The notes below the pieces were generated by a model that was given only the letters and a program-made list of their open reading frames with translations, was not told where the DNA came from and did no database searches. The position numbers and the translations under genes are program-made. This document shows positions 43,248-51,435 of a stretch of DNA of 55,809 bases, one piece after another (positions within the stretch are counted from its first letter, which is position 1; each line of letters opens with the position of its first letter). This DNA is from an uncultured Erysipelotrichaceae bacterium (GTDB lineage: Bacteria > Bacillota_I > Bacilli_A > Erysipelotrichales > Erysipelotrichaceae): contig CAIFEQ010000011.1 of NCBI GenBank assembly GCA_903789495.1, positions 1 to 55,809 of the forward strand. The letters run 5' to 3'.

Positions 43248-44111
43248 TCAGAAAAACGATTCGTCAAAGATCTCTTCCTTGCTGAAGCGGCGGCTGATCA
43301 GCTGCTGCTCCAGGGCATAGGTCTGGCAGGTCTCAATGCCTTCCCAGACCTTGTCCACGCCGTTGACCAGGGCAAAGCGCTCCCCTCTCTGATCCAGCGG
43401 ATAGGCCATTTCCAGGCCCTTGACCAGCAGGTCATAGATCTCATGGATGGCGTCCATATCGGTGCCTTCCTTGTAGCTGACCATGTGATTGATCATGGTG
43501 CAGTGATGTCTGTGCCACCAGGCATCGATGGTCTTGTCCAGATCCGGGATCAGATGATCGAGGCCTTCCGGAGCCCCCTGCTTGGAGCCCTGAATCACGG
43601 CTGCCAGTTCACCGGAACGGACCATGTCCGCCAGGTTGGCGCCTTCCTGAATCACGACGTTGGCCGGGTTCCTGTAATCGGCCACATGCGGGGCTTCGGT
43701 GGTCACCCAGGTGACATCCTTGGAGGAAACCCCGAACTGCTCATACAGCACGCCGCGCACCCAGGCACCGGTGGTCTGGGTATAGGCTCTCACGCCGACC
43801 TTGCGGCCCTTCAGATCCTGCGGCACCATTCTGCCCAGCGATGGGTTGTACCAGATGGAGCCGTGGTGGAATTCGCCGCCCATAACGACCGGCATCAGCT
43901 TCATCTTCCTGCCGGCATCCAGGCCCTGCAGGAAGGTGACCAGTGCCATCTCGCAGACGTCATAGGGCATCGTGCTCAGCTGGACGTCAAAGGCCTTGCT
44001 GATGGGTTTGTATTCCGTAAAGTTCAGTTTCAGATCCGGTGCAGTGAGGGTGCCGTCTTTGATCGGCTTGGTCTGGGCGTTGCTGTCCAGGACAATCGCA
44101 ATTTCTTTCAT
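43248..44111 (-). CDS. 4,5-dihydroxyphthalate-decarboxylase-like protein (PBP2 fold)
   Basis: The 287-residue protein starts at ATG 44111 (AGGAG upstream). It resembles the 4,5-dihydroxyphthalate decarboxylase family, which has a periplasmic-binding-protein-like fold but no signal peptide. Seen: DVCEMALVTFLQGL, GEFHHGSIWYNPSLGRMVPQDLKGRKVGVRAYTQTTGAWVRGVLYEQFGV, and DVTWVTTEAPHVADY. These correspond to FRHSAIYVN…DLKGKRVG…T…WIRGIL in the family. It may decarboxylate an unsaturated or aromatic polycarboxylate, or bind a ligand. Cytoplasmic. Confidence 0.7.
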   Translation of the reverse strand: MKEIAIVLDSNAQTKPIKDGTLTAPDLKLNFTEYKPISKAFDVQLSTMPYDVCEMALVTFLQGLDAGRKMKLMPVVMGGEFHHGSIWYNPSLGRMVPQDLKGRKVGVRAYTQTTGAWVRGVLYEQFGVSSKDVTWVTTEAPHVADYRNPANVVIQEGANLADMVRSGELAAVIQGSKQGAPEGLDHLIPDLDKTIDAWWHRHHCTMINHMVSYKEGTDMDAIHEIYDLLVKGLEMAYPLDQRGERFALVNGVDKVWEGIETCQTYALEQQLISRRFSKEEIFDESFF

Positions 44112-44173
44112 GTTTTTCTCTCCTCTACAGAACACGCCGCCTGCATCTGATGCCGGGCGGTGTGTTTCTGTTC

Positions 44174-44863
44174 TCAGCGTCTGAATGATCCTTCGATGAT
44201 TTCACAGCCCTGATCGGCCAGCTTCTTCGGGAAACCGCTGCGATCCCAGGTCTGCTGCTCGATCATCTTGAGAATTTCCTTTTCGGCTGCGTTCTGTTTC
44301 CAGGCCTTCTCGGCGACTTCCTTCGCGTCTTCCGGCCGCACGCAGACGACACCGTCCGCATCGCCGACCAGAATGTCGCCTGGCATGATGGCAAGACCGC
44401 CGCAGACCACCGGGGCATTGATCTCGCCCGGGCCGTTCTTCAGCGGTCCGTTGGAGCATTCAGCCACCGCGTAGATCGGGAAGTCCATCTTCTCGGCCGC
44501 CTCGACATCCCGGATGGCCCCGTTGACCACGAAGCCGCCCAGGCCTCTTTTCTTGGCGTAGGTGAACATGATCTCCCCGCACAGGGCCCGATCCGCAAAC
44601 CCGCCGCCGTCGATGACGAGAATGTCACCCGGCTGAGCCATGTCAATGGCCCGGTTGAACAGCAGGTTGTTGCCGGCCGCGACCCGGACCGTGAAGGCCG
44701 GGCCCAGCAGCGGGGTCTTGTTATAGGGTTTCAGACCGCGCAGGGCGAACATCCGGTTCATGTTGTCGTTGATGTTCGGAGTCGGCAGACCCTTGAACAG
44801 ATCGATCACTGCCCGGTCAGGACGCTGAATTTCGGTATAGATGCGATAGCCAGCATTTCCCAT
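44174..44863 (-). CDS. RraA-family aldolase/decarboxylase, copy 1
   Basis: The 229-residue protein starts at ATG 44863 with AGGAGG nine bases upstream (an in-frame 44926 start overlaps the neighbour). It has PTPNINDNMNRM, DILVIDGGG, GGFVVNGAIRDV with the catalytic Arg-Asp pair, PIYA and GDILVGDADGVVCVRPEDA. RraA-fold class II aldolases split 4-hydroxy-4-methyl- or 4-carboxy-4-hydroxy-2-oxoadipate to pyruvate plus a 2-oxoacid and also decarboxylate oxaloacetate. The GalB-like gene two places upstream supports this role over that of an RNase E regulator. Confidence 0.8.
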   Translation of the reverse strand: MGNAGYRIYTEIQRPDRAVIDLFKGLPTPNINDNMNRMFALRGLKPYNKTPLLGPAFTVRVAAGNNLLFNRAIDMAQPGDILVIDGGGFADRALCGEIMFTYAKKRGLGGFVVNGAIRDVEAAEKMDFPIYAVAECSNGPLKNGPGEINAPVVCGGLAIMPGDILVGDADGVVCVRPEDAKEVAEKAWKQNAAEKEILKMIEQQTWDRSGFPKKLADQGCEIIEGSFRR

Positions 44864-44879
44864 ACGTTTATTCCTCCTG

Positions 44880-45545
44880 TCACTTGAGCATGTTTTCGTA
44901 GTTGGCCTTGGTATCGACTTCGCCAAGCTTGGAACCGGCCTTGATGGCTTCGATCATCTTGTCTTCCTTGGCCGCCAGTTCCTCCGCCTTGGCCACGACT
45001 TCTTCCAGGCGTTCCTGCGGAATGATGACCACGCCGCTCTTGTCGGCGACCACGATGTCGCCGAAGCGGCACAGTGCACCGCCGCAGTTGATCGGTTCAT
45101 TGACGGCCTGCAGCATGAATCTGCCGCGGGCGGTATAGACCGTTCTGCCCTTGCAGTACATCGGGAACTGCAGTTCCACGATCTCATCCACATCGCGGAC
45201 CAGACCGTCCGAGACCCAGCCTTCCAGGCCGTTCATGCAGGCCGCGGTGGCGGCAATCCCGCCGCAGGTGTTCATATCCGTGCGGTTGCTGCCTTCCACG
45301 ACGATGACGGAACCCGGCGCGGCATTCTGGATGGTTTCCATGCCGCCGTGCTTTTCCTTGGGCAGCCGGTCAGTCGGAATGAAGCGCTGCGTCACAGCGG
45401 GTCCGGCAATCTTGCGGCAGGACTCATACAGCGGTTCAATCCCCGTGCAGGCATTGGAGCATCCGCAGGCATCCATCGCATCCGAGATGTTTGTGGTGGA
45501 CAGCTTCAGGATGCGTTCTTTCATTTCCTTTGTGAATTCAGCCAT
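44880..45545 (-). CDS. RraA-family aldolase/decarboxylase, copy 2
   Basis: The 221-residue protein starts at ATG 45545 with a GGAG-type site. Marks: LSTTNISDAMDACG (the DAM/DAL start of the fold), GSVIVVEGSNRTDMNTCGGIAA, GLEGWVSDGLVRDVDEI with Arg-Asp, PMYCKG, GDIVVADKSGVVIIPQERLEEV. It differs clearly from copy 1, so the two are not a recent duplication. They may form a mixed complex or act on two stereoisomers. Gaps of 11-16 bp link it to both neighbours. Confidence 0.78.
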   Translation of the reverse strand: MAEFTKEMKERILKLSTTNISDAMDACGCSNACTGIEPLYESCRKIAGPAVTQRFIPTDRLPKEKHGGMETIQNAAPGSVIVVEGSNRTDMNTCGGIAATAACMNGLEGWVSDGLVRDVDEIVELQFPMYCKGRTVYTARGRFMLQAVNEPINCGGALCRFGDIVVADKSGVVIIPQERLEEVVAKAEELAAKEDKMIEAIKAGSKLGEVDTKANYENMLK

Positions 45546-45556
45546 GTTGTCTCCTT

Positions 45557-46306
45557 TCAGAACTTCTGCAGCTTCAGTTCCGGCAGCTCTTCCACGACCA
45601 GCGCCGTGCTCATCGTGAAGGACTCGGCATACTTGATATCCTTGGAACCGATCGTCCGGGCTGCCTGCCAGCCTCTGTGCGTGCTGAGTCTGGTATGGAT
45701 GTGCGGTCCTTCCACCTGCGTGGCAATGCACTTCATGGCTTCCAGCTTCTTGTCGAAATAATCCGTGATGTCAATGTAGACTTCCGGCACATAGCCGCTG
45801 CGCTCCGGTTCGGAGGCCTCAAATCCGTAGATCGGGCAGGCTTTGGCCGGCTTCAGGCCATTGCTGGGAATTCCCGCCTGCTTGGCTTCCACCAGGGCCC
45901 GTTCAACGATCTGGCGGGCAAAGGAGTGATCCGGGTTGGTGGAATCGCCCTTGTCATGCGTGATGATGACTGTCGGCTGGACCTCCCGGATCTTCTCATT
46001 CAGCTTCTGAATGATTTCCGGTGTCACCTGGAGCATGCAGTCGTCAAAGTCCCACATCTCCAGATCTTTCAGGCCGAGCACCTTGGCAGCATTGAAGGAT
46101 TCTTCCTTGCGGATCTTCTTGACGTTTTCCGCCGTCTGGCCTTCCTGTCTCCAGAGGGCGCCAGACTCCCCACGGGCGCCGTACGTCAGGCAGACGACGG
46201 AGACCTGTGCTCCGCCGGCCAGATACTTGGCGATGGTGCCGCTGCTGCGCCATACCCAGTCTGCGGAATGGGCAGATACTACCAGTAATTTCTGTTCGCT
46301 TAACAT
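45557..46306 (-). CDS. PIG-L-family protein, 4-oxalomesaconate-hydratase (GalB)-like
   Basis: The 249-residue protein has the PIG-L/LmbE fold, but the metal motif AHPDD is replaced by VSAHSADWVWRSSG. This AH-x-AD-x-VWR form with CLTYGARGESGALWR is typical of GalB-like hydratases. Further marks: ITHDKGDSTNPDHSFARQ (His and Asp ligands), PIYGFEASEPERSGYVPEVYIDITDYFDKKLEAM. GalB adds water to oxalomesaconate to give 4-carboxy-4-hydroxy-2-oxoadipate. Adjacent RraA-type aldolases would cleave that product. Confidence 0.75.
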   Translation of the reverse strand: MLSEQKLLVVSAHSADWVWRSSGTIAKYLAGGAQVSVVCLTYGARGESGALWRQEGQTAENVKKIRKEESFNAAKVLGLKDLEMWDFDDCMLQVTPEIIQKLNEKIREVQPTVIITHDKGDSTNPDHSFARQIVERALVEAKQAGIPSNGLKPAKACPIYGFEASEPERSGYVPEVYIDITDYFDKKLEAMKCIATQVEGPHIHTRLSTHRGWQAARTIGSKDIKYAESFTMSTALVVEELPELKLQKF

Positions 46307-46323
46307 CTTTCTGTTCTCCTTTA

Positions 46324-47214
46324 TCAGAATCCCAGCAGCTGGGCCGGGTTATGCACAATTGCCTTGCGGACGTCTTCCTCGCTGAAGCCCTTCTCGAGCA
46401 TCCAGTTGCAGAAGCGCAGCAGCACTTCATCCGGGTAGTCGCTCTTCTTCTGGCCGCCATCCGTGCTCAGAATGATGTGATCAAAGCCCACCGCCTTGAT
46501 CTGCTCATACAGCACTTCCGGTGTGACCTTGCCGCTGTCCAGACTGTGGCCGCAGTGTTCCATATAGACGCCATACTTGTTGACGTATTCGAGCTGATCA
46601 TCGATATCCCAGAAGCAGAGCTGGGAATCCACATGCGTGCAGATGATCTTGTCAACCCCGCGTTCCTTGGCCGCCTTGATGACCGCCTTGCACTCGCGGA
46701 CACTGATATGTCCGGTGGCCAGGATCATGTCATAGCGCTTGATGACATCCAGGACGTCATAGACCGCATCCACGACATGGTCATTGTCATCGATCAGCTT
46801 CACCGGCTTCAGTTCCATGCCGGATTCCTTGATCGACAGCAGCACATCCAGCCAGAACGGCCGTCTGCCGCCCTCTTCGACGTGCTCTGTCGTGGCAATG
46901 GACGCCACCGTGTCAACGGTCGGGAACCAGCAGACCTTGGCACCGTCACGCCCGGCCAGATCCACCGCATAGGGATTCAGACCGCCGACGGCATTGTTCA
47001 GCACGATACTGCCGACTGTGTGTACTTCCGGAACACGCTCATTGGCAACCTGTGCCCAGGGTGCACTGGGGAAATAATGGCTCTTGATGACATAGCCGGC
47101 CATCCCGGCATCCCGGCAGCGTTCTGCCTCGGCAATGAAGTCAAGCTTGCGCGGCATGACATCCGGGGCGACATGAATGTGCATGTCATATGCACCAGAA
47201 ATGATAGAATCCAT
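46324..47214 (-). CDS. amidohydrolase-like protein (DUF6282 type)
   Basis: The 296-residue protein starts at ATG 47214 with GGAAGG eight bases upstream; the GTG at 47223 is inside that site. The TIM-barrel amidohydrolase pattern is visible: DMHIHVAPDV (His-x-His on strand 1), MAGYVIKSHYFPS, ATGHIS, CTHVDSQLCFWD and ILSTDGGQKKSDYPDEV (Asp on the last strand). Relatives in this superfamily include LigI, which opens 2-pyrone-4,6-dicarboxylate to oxalomesaconate. Being first in an operon with GalB- and RraA-like genes, a lactone or lactam hydrolase role is a fair inference. Confidence 0.7.
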   Translation of the reverse strand: MDSIISGAYDMHIHVAPDVMPRKLDFIAEAERCRDAGMAGYVIKSHYFPSAPWAQVANERVPEVHTVGSIVLNNAVGGLNPYAVDLAGRDGAKVCWFPTVDTVASIATTEHVEEGGRRPFWLDVLLSIKESGMELKPVKLIDDNDHVVDAVYDVLDVIKRYDMILATGHISVRECKAVIKAAKERGVDKIICTHVDSQLCFWDIDDQLEYVNKYGVYMEHCGHSLDSGKVTPEVLYEQIKAVGFDHIILSTDGGQKKSDYPDEVLLRFCNWMLEKGFSEEDVRKAIVHNPAQLLGF

Positions 47215-47549
47215 AATTTTCACCTTCCTAGAAAGAATGATTCTCTTGCATTTTCTCTTTCTGATTTGATTTTAAAGTCACTATATAGGGCAGTAAATTA
47301 TCGTTACGTAAACTTGCTTTTGGATTTTTTAAAACGCTCTTGACAGGCGGCAAATCGCATTCCTGCATACCCTGCCCGGCCCGCTGTTACCGCTGCAGCC
47401 GTACCGAGACTCGTCTGCACAGGCAGACAGGAAACCTCTGCAGCCGGCAGAAAATGCTCTTTTCTGTAGATTTCTGTACCGACTTTCGCACAGCAAAACA
47501 CTGTCTGCCCAATTTCCTGTCTTGGCTGTCTGAAGCAATGTGATAAGAT
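47215..47549. promoter_or_regulatory. divergent control region between the catabolic operon and lysR
   Basis: Plus strand: TTGGCT (47522-47527), 16-bp spacer and TAAGAT (47544-47549) form the lysR promoter. Minus strand: TATATA about 47282-47287 is a possible -10 of the catabolic operon, with a weak TTACGT 18 bp upstream. The palindrome TTACGTAA (47304-47311) inside a T-N11-A context overlaps that -35, the usual place of a LysR-type site. Confidence 0.45.
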
Positions 47550-47577
47550 AGGATTGCTCAAGCTCAGGTGATTAGGA

Positions 47578-48468
47578 ATGACAATTACACAGATGCAGTA
47601 TTTCGTAGCGGTCTGCGAACATGGTTCGATTTCCAAAGCGGCTGACGTTCTTCATGTGTCGCGGCCGTCGATTTCCATTGCCATCAAGGAACTGGAAAGT
47701 CAGTATGGCGTGACGCTTTTCAACCGCGAAAACAAGCGGTTTACCCTGACACATGAAGGACAGTTCATGTATGACAATGTGAAACAGATCCTGCAGCAGA
47801 TCAATGCCCTCGACGTCCAGATGAATGAAATGGGCAACAAAAACCGGGAAATTCAGATCATGATCCCCATTTCCACCGGCCTGTTCATGTCGAGCTTTTT
47901 CCTCAGCGGTTTCCGCAAGGAACATCCGGACATCAAGTTTTCCGTACGCCAGCATAATTCCGCCCAGGCCATCAAGACGCTGGATGACAACAGCAGCGAC
48001 ATGGCGATCATGGCGGCAGTAGAATCCCTGCCGGCCAATCTGGAGAAGCGGGAGATCTTCACCTCCGAGTTTGTCTTCTGCACCAGCGAGAAAAGCCCGC
48101 TGGCCAAGAAAAAGAGCATCTCCCTGCAGGATCTGGACAATGTGCCCATCGTCCTCAGCGAAGAGAACTCCTATGTCGTCAAGATGCTGAAAAAGAGTTT
48201 CTACGAATACAAGATCGTGCCGAACATCGTCATGCACGGTGTTTCCCTGAATCTGATCCAGAAGATGATTCTGGAAAGCGGGGCCGGTTCCTTCATGATC
48301 CGGGAACAGAGTCAGCAGCTGCCGGGCATCGTCTCCATCCCGCTGGATGAGCACATCTCCATTACCTTCTACCTGGTCTGGCGGAAGGACAAATACCTGA
48401 ACAAGAATGTCCAGACCCTGATCCACTACATCCTGGATAAGGCCGAAACCATTACCAACATCCGCTGA
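47578..48468 (+). CDS. LysR-family transcription regulator
   Basis: The 296-residue protein begins with the LysR helix-turn-helix (MTITQMQYFVAVCEHGSISKAADVLHVSRPSISIAIKELESQYGVTLFNRENKRFTLTHEG) and has the two-lobed effector domain (about 90-296). It is divergent from the amidohydrolase/GalB/RraA/Ior operon, the normal layout for a LysR activator and its target. The effector is probably a pathway intermediate. AGGTGATTAGGA precedes the ATG. Confidence 0.92.
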   Translation: MTITQMQYFVAVCEHGSISKAADVLHVSRPSISIAIKELESQYGVTLFNRENKRFTLTHEGQFMYDNVKQILQQINALDVQMNEMGNKNREIQIMIPISTGLFMSSFFLSGFRKEHPDIKFSVRQHNSAQAIKTLDDNSSDMAIMAAVESLPANLEKREIFTSEFVFCTSEKSPLAKKKSISLQDLDNVPIVLSEENSYVVKMLKKSFYEYKIVPNIVMHGVSLNLIQKMILESGAGSFMIREQSQQLPGIVSIPLDEHISITFYLVWRKDKYLNKNVQTLIHYILDKAETITNIR

Positions 48469-48513
48469 AAAAACTGCAGTCCTTCTGAAGGCTCAGAATT
48501 ACTGCAGTTTTTT
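48468..48513. terminator. bidirectional terminator between lysR and oppF
   Basis: AAAAAACTGCAGT / ACTGCAGTTTTTT (13 bp, 48468-48480 with 48501-48513) with an inner CCTTC / GAAGG pairing; T-runs follow on both strands. Confidence 0.88.
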
Positions 48514-48518
48514 TCTGC

Positions 48519-49505
48519 TCAGCCGTTGATCTCTCTGACCCGGCAGCAGGCGACGTAGTGGTCTTTGGAGACCTCTTCCAGCTTCTGCTCTTTCGCACAG
48601 GCTTCGGTGGCAAACGGACATCTCTGGGCAAAGCGGCAGCCGGGTTTCGGATTGATCGGGGAGGTGATCTCTCCTTTCAGCATGATCCGCTCTGCCTTGT
48701 GATCAATGTCCAGCGACGGCACGGCCGACAGCAGAGCCTTGGTATAGGGATGCAGCGGCTGCCGGAACAGTTCCTTGGAAGGACTGGTTTCCACCAGCTG
48801 GCCCAGGTACATGACGCAGATGTCGTGGGAGATGTGCTTGACCACGGACAGATCATGGGTGATGAACAGATAGGTCAGACCGTACTGATCCTGCAGATCC
48901 ATGAGCAGGTTCAGCACCTGGGCCTGAATGGAGACATCCAGGGCCGAGACCGGTTCATCGCAGACGATGAACTCCGGGTTCGGGGCCAGGGCGCGGCCCA
49001 TGCCTACACGCTGGCGGCGGCCGCCATCCAGTTCATGGGGATAGGCCAGCCGGATCCTCTGGTCGATGCCGACCATGTCCATCAGCTGGCTGGTGCGGAC
49101 TTCGATTTCCTCTTTGCTGTGATGGCCCATATAGAACAGGGGTTCCTGCATGGTCTGCGTGATGGTCTTCCGGGGATCCAGAGAGGAGTACGGATCCTGA
49201 AAGATGATCCGCACCTGCTGGCGGATTTTCTTGAGTTCCCTGCTGGAAGGATGGGTAATGTCCTGGCCATGGAAGAAGATCTGTCCGTCGGTGACGGATT
49301 CCAGATGCACCAGCATCCGGCCCAGAGTGGACTTGCCGCAGCCGGATTCGCCGACCACACCCATGGTCTTCCCCTTCCGGATCCGGAAGGAAACGTCATC
49401 CACGGCATGCAGTTTCCGGCCCTTGCCGGCATCAAAGTATTTCTTCAGATGACGGACTTCGACCAGGGGTTCTTCCACCGTATTCTGTTTTTCCTGTTCA
49501 GACAT
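48519..49505 (-). CDS. oppF: oligopeptide-type ABC transporter ATP-binding protein F
   Basis: The 328-residue ATPase starts at ATG 49505 (GGAGG upstream; 8-bp overlap with the upstream gene). Walker A GESGCGKST, Q-loop IFQDPYSSLDPR, signature ELDGGRRQRVG (Ser of LSGGQ replaced, as in some DppF/OppF proteins), Walker B FIVCDEPVSALD, H-switch ITHDLS, and the OppF end PGCRFAQRCPFATEAC…HYVACC with Cys residues that hold an Fe-S cluster in homologues. It pairs with OppD. Confidence 0.93.
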   Translation of the reverse strand: MSEQEKQNTVEEPLVEVRHLKKYFDAGKGRKLHAVDDVSFRIRKGKTMGVVGESGCGKSTLGRMLVHLESVTDGQIFFHGQDITHPSSRELKKIRQQVRIIFQDPYSSLDPRKTITQTMQEPLFYMGHHSKEEIEVRTSQLMDMVGIDQRIRLAYPHELDGGRRQRVGMGRALAPNPEFIVCDEPVSALDVSIQAQVLNLLMDLQDQYGLTYLFITHDLSVVKHISHDICVMYLGQLVETSPSKELFRQPLHPYTKALLSAVPSLDIDHKAERIMLKGEITSPINPKPGCRFAQRCPFATEACAKEQKLEEVSKDHYVACCRVREING

Positions 49506-50514
49506 TTCCGGTTTCCTCCTTCCGGTCATGGATGTGGCAGCACCGGCAGAAATGGCCGGGCTCCACTTCCGTCATGCCGATCGGCTTATCGCGGCAGGCC
49601 GCATCCGCATAGGGACATCTGGGGCTGAAATGACAGCCCTTGGGCAGGTTGACCGGCGAAGGCGGCAGGCCGCCGATGGTATACAGACGCCGGGTATCCT
49701 CGTCCAGACGCGGAATGGAATGGAACAGCCCGTGCGTATAGGGATGCACGCTGTTCTTGAAGATCTGCTGAAGCGAGCCGGATTCGACGATCTGACCAGC
49801 ATAGACGACAGCGACCTCATCGCACATTTCCGCCACGACCCCGAAGTCATGGGTGATCAGGATCATGGAGGTATTCAGTTCCTTGCGCAGCTGCCGCATC
49901 ATTTCCAGCACCTGCATCTGAATAGTGACATCCAGGGCCGTGGTCGGCTCATCCGCCAGGATCAGATCCGGCCGGCAGGCCAGCGCAATGGCGATGACCA
50001 CCCGCTGCTTCATGCCGCCGGAGAACTGATGCGGATATTCGTAGTAGCGTTCGCCGGGGATGCCCACCATTTCCAGCATCTGCTTGGCACGCTTCTCGGC
50101 TTCCTTTTCACTGACCTCCTCATGCAGCTCAATCGTCTCGGCAATCTGCTTGCCGACGGTCAGCACCGGGTTCAGGGCCGTCATCGGATCCTGGAAGATC
50201 ATGGAGATCACGTTGCCGCGGATCTTCTGCATCTCTTTCTCGCTGAGTTCGAGCAGATTCTGTCCCTGCATGAGGATCCTGCCGGAACGGATCGTGGCCG
50301 AATAGTCCGGCAGAATCCGCAGGATGGACTTGGCAACGGTGGTCTTGCCGGCTCCGGTCTCACCGACCAGGCCGAGCGTATGCCCCTTCTCCAGGGTAAA
50401 GGACATGCCATTGACCGCGTGGATGATTTCCTTGTTGGATTCATACTCCACATACAGATCTTCCACCTGCAGGAAAGGTGTTTCTGTCCTGATGTTCTTT
50501 TCTGTTTCTGTCAT
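49498..50514 (-). CDS. oppD: oligopeptide-type ABC transporter ATP-binding protein D
   Basis: The 338-residue ATPase has Walker A GETGAGKTT, Q-loop IFQDPMTALNP, signature FSGGMKQRV, Walker B LILADEPTTALD, H-switch ITHDFGVVAEMCDEVAVVYAG and the OppD end KGCHFSPRCPYADAAC…GHFCRCC. It lies 3 bp after oppC. Same operon as the binding protein and M29-like enzyme. Confidence 0.95.
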   Translation of the reverse strand: MTETEKNIRTETPFLQVEDLYVEYESNKEIIHAVNGMSFTLEKGHTLGLVGETGAGKTTVAKSILRILPDYSATIRSGRILMQGQNLLELSEKEMQKIRGNVISMIFQDPMTALNPVLTVGKQIAETIELHEEVSEKEAEKRAKQMLEMVGIPGERYYEYPHQFSGGMKQRVVIAIALACRPDLILADEPTTALDVTIQMQVLEMMRQLRKELNTSMILITHDFGVVAEMCDEVAVVYAGQIVESGSLQQIFKNSVHPYTHGLFHSIPRLDEDTRRLYTIGGLPPSPVNLPKGCHFSPRCPYADAACRDKPIGMTEVEPGHFCRCCHIHDRKEETGNV

Positions 50515-50517
50515 GGC

Positions 50518-51435
50518 TTATTTCCTCAGTTTCGGATCCATGGCATCCCGCAGGCCGTCGCCGAACAGGTTCAGGGAAAGAACCGTCAGGGCGATGGCCA
50601 GACCCGGGAAGATCAGCAGATGCGGATAGTCACGGATATAGCTGCGTCCGGCCGACAGCATGGCGCCCCATTCGGGAGTCGGCGGCTGAATGCCGACGCC
50701 GATGAAGCTCAGGCTGGAGGCGATCAGGATGACGTTGGCACAGCCCAGCGTCGCCTGCACGATCAGCGGCGAGATGGCGTTGGGAAGGATGTGGTGAATG
50801 ATGATGGAAGAAGAATTGAGGTCATCAGCCTTGCAGGCATCGATGTACTCCGACTTCCGCACGGTCAGGATGGAACCGCGCAGGATGCGGGTAAACGGGG
50901 CGATGTTGCCGACGCCCAGGGCAATGGCCATTTCACCGACCCCGGTGCCGATGACCGAGGAGATGGCAATGCTCAGCAGCATGCCGGGGATGGCCTGGAT
51001 GACGTCCATGCAGCGCATGATGACATTATCCACGTTGCCCCCGAAATAGCCGGCGATGGAGCCGAGAATCAGACCGAAGACCAGGGCAAAGCAGGTCGCC
51101 GAAAGACCGATGAACAGGGAATAGCGGCCGCCATAGAGCACCCGGGTCAGAATATCCCGGCCGAATTCATCACAGCCGAAGGGATGGGCCAGACTCGGCC
51201 CGGCAAAGGTCGACGACGGATCGAGTTCTGCGTAGTTATAGGGGGAAATCATCGGCCCGAAGATACAGGCCAGAATGAGGATGATCATGATGATCATGCC
51301 AACCCGGGCACCGGTATTCTCCATGATCCGCCGGAGCAGTTCCCGGGACTGGCTCTGCTTGGCTATCGTTCCCGTTTCCGGCTCCTGCGGGGTGTTCGGT
51401 GTCTTCAGCGTAACAGCCGTTTCAGGCATGGTCAC
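50518..51435 (-). CDS. oppC: oligopeptide-type ABC transporter permease C
   Basis: The 305-residue permease has a cytoplasmic N-terminal stretch of about 40 residues, an OppC N-domain (ACIFGPMISPYNYAELDPSSTFAGPSLAHPFGCDEFGRDILTRVLYGGRYSL) and the EAA loop YIDACKADDLNSSSIIIHHILPNAISPLIVQATLGCANVILIASSLSFIGVGIQPPTPEWG. Six helices are predicted. It is directly adjacent to oppB (no gap). Confidence 0.94.
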   Translation of the reverse strand: MTMPETAVTLKTPNTPQEPETGTIAKQSQSRELLRRIMENTGARVGMIIMIILILACIFGPMISPYNYAELDPSSTFAGPSLAHPFGCDEFGRDILTRVLYGGRYSLFIGLSATCFALVFGLILGSIAGYFGGNVDNVIMRCMDVIQAIPGMLLSIAISSVIGTGVGEMAIALGVGNIAPFTRILRGSILTVRKSEYIDACKADDLNSSSIIIHHILPNAISPLIVQATLGCANVILIASSLSFIGVGIQPPTPEWGAMLSAGRSYIRDYPHLLIFPGLAIALTVLSLNLFGDGLRDAMDPKLRK

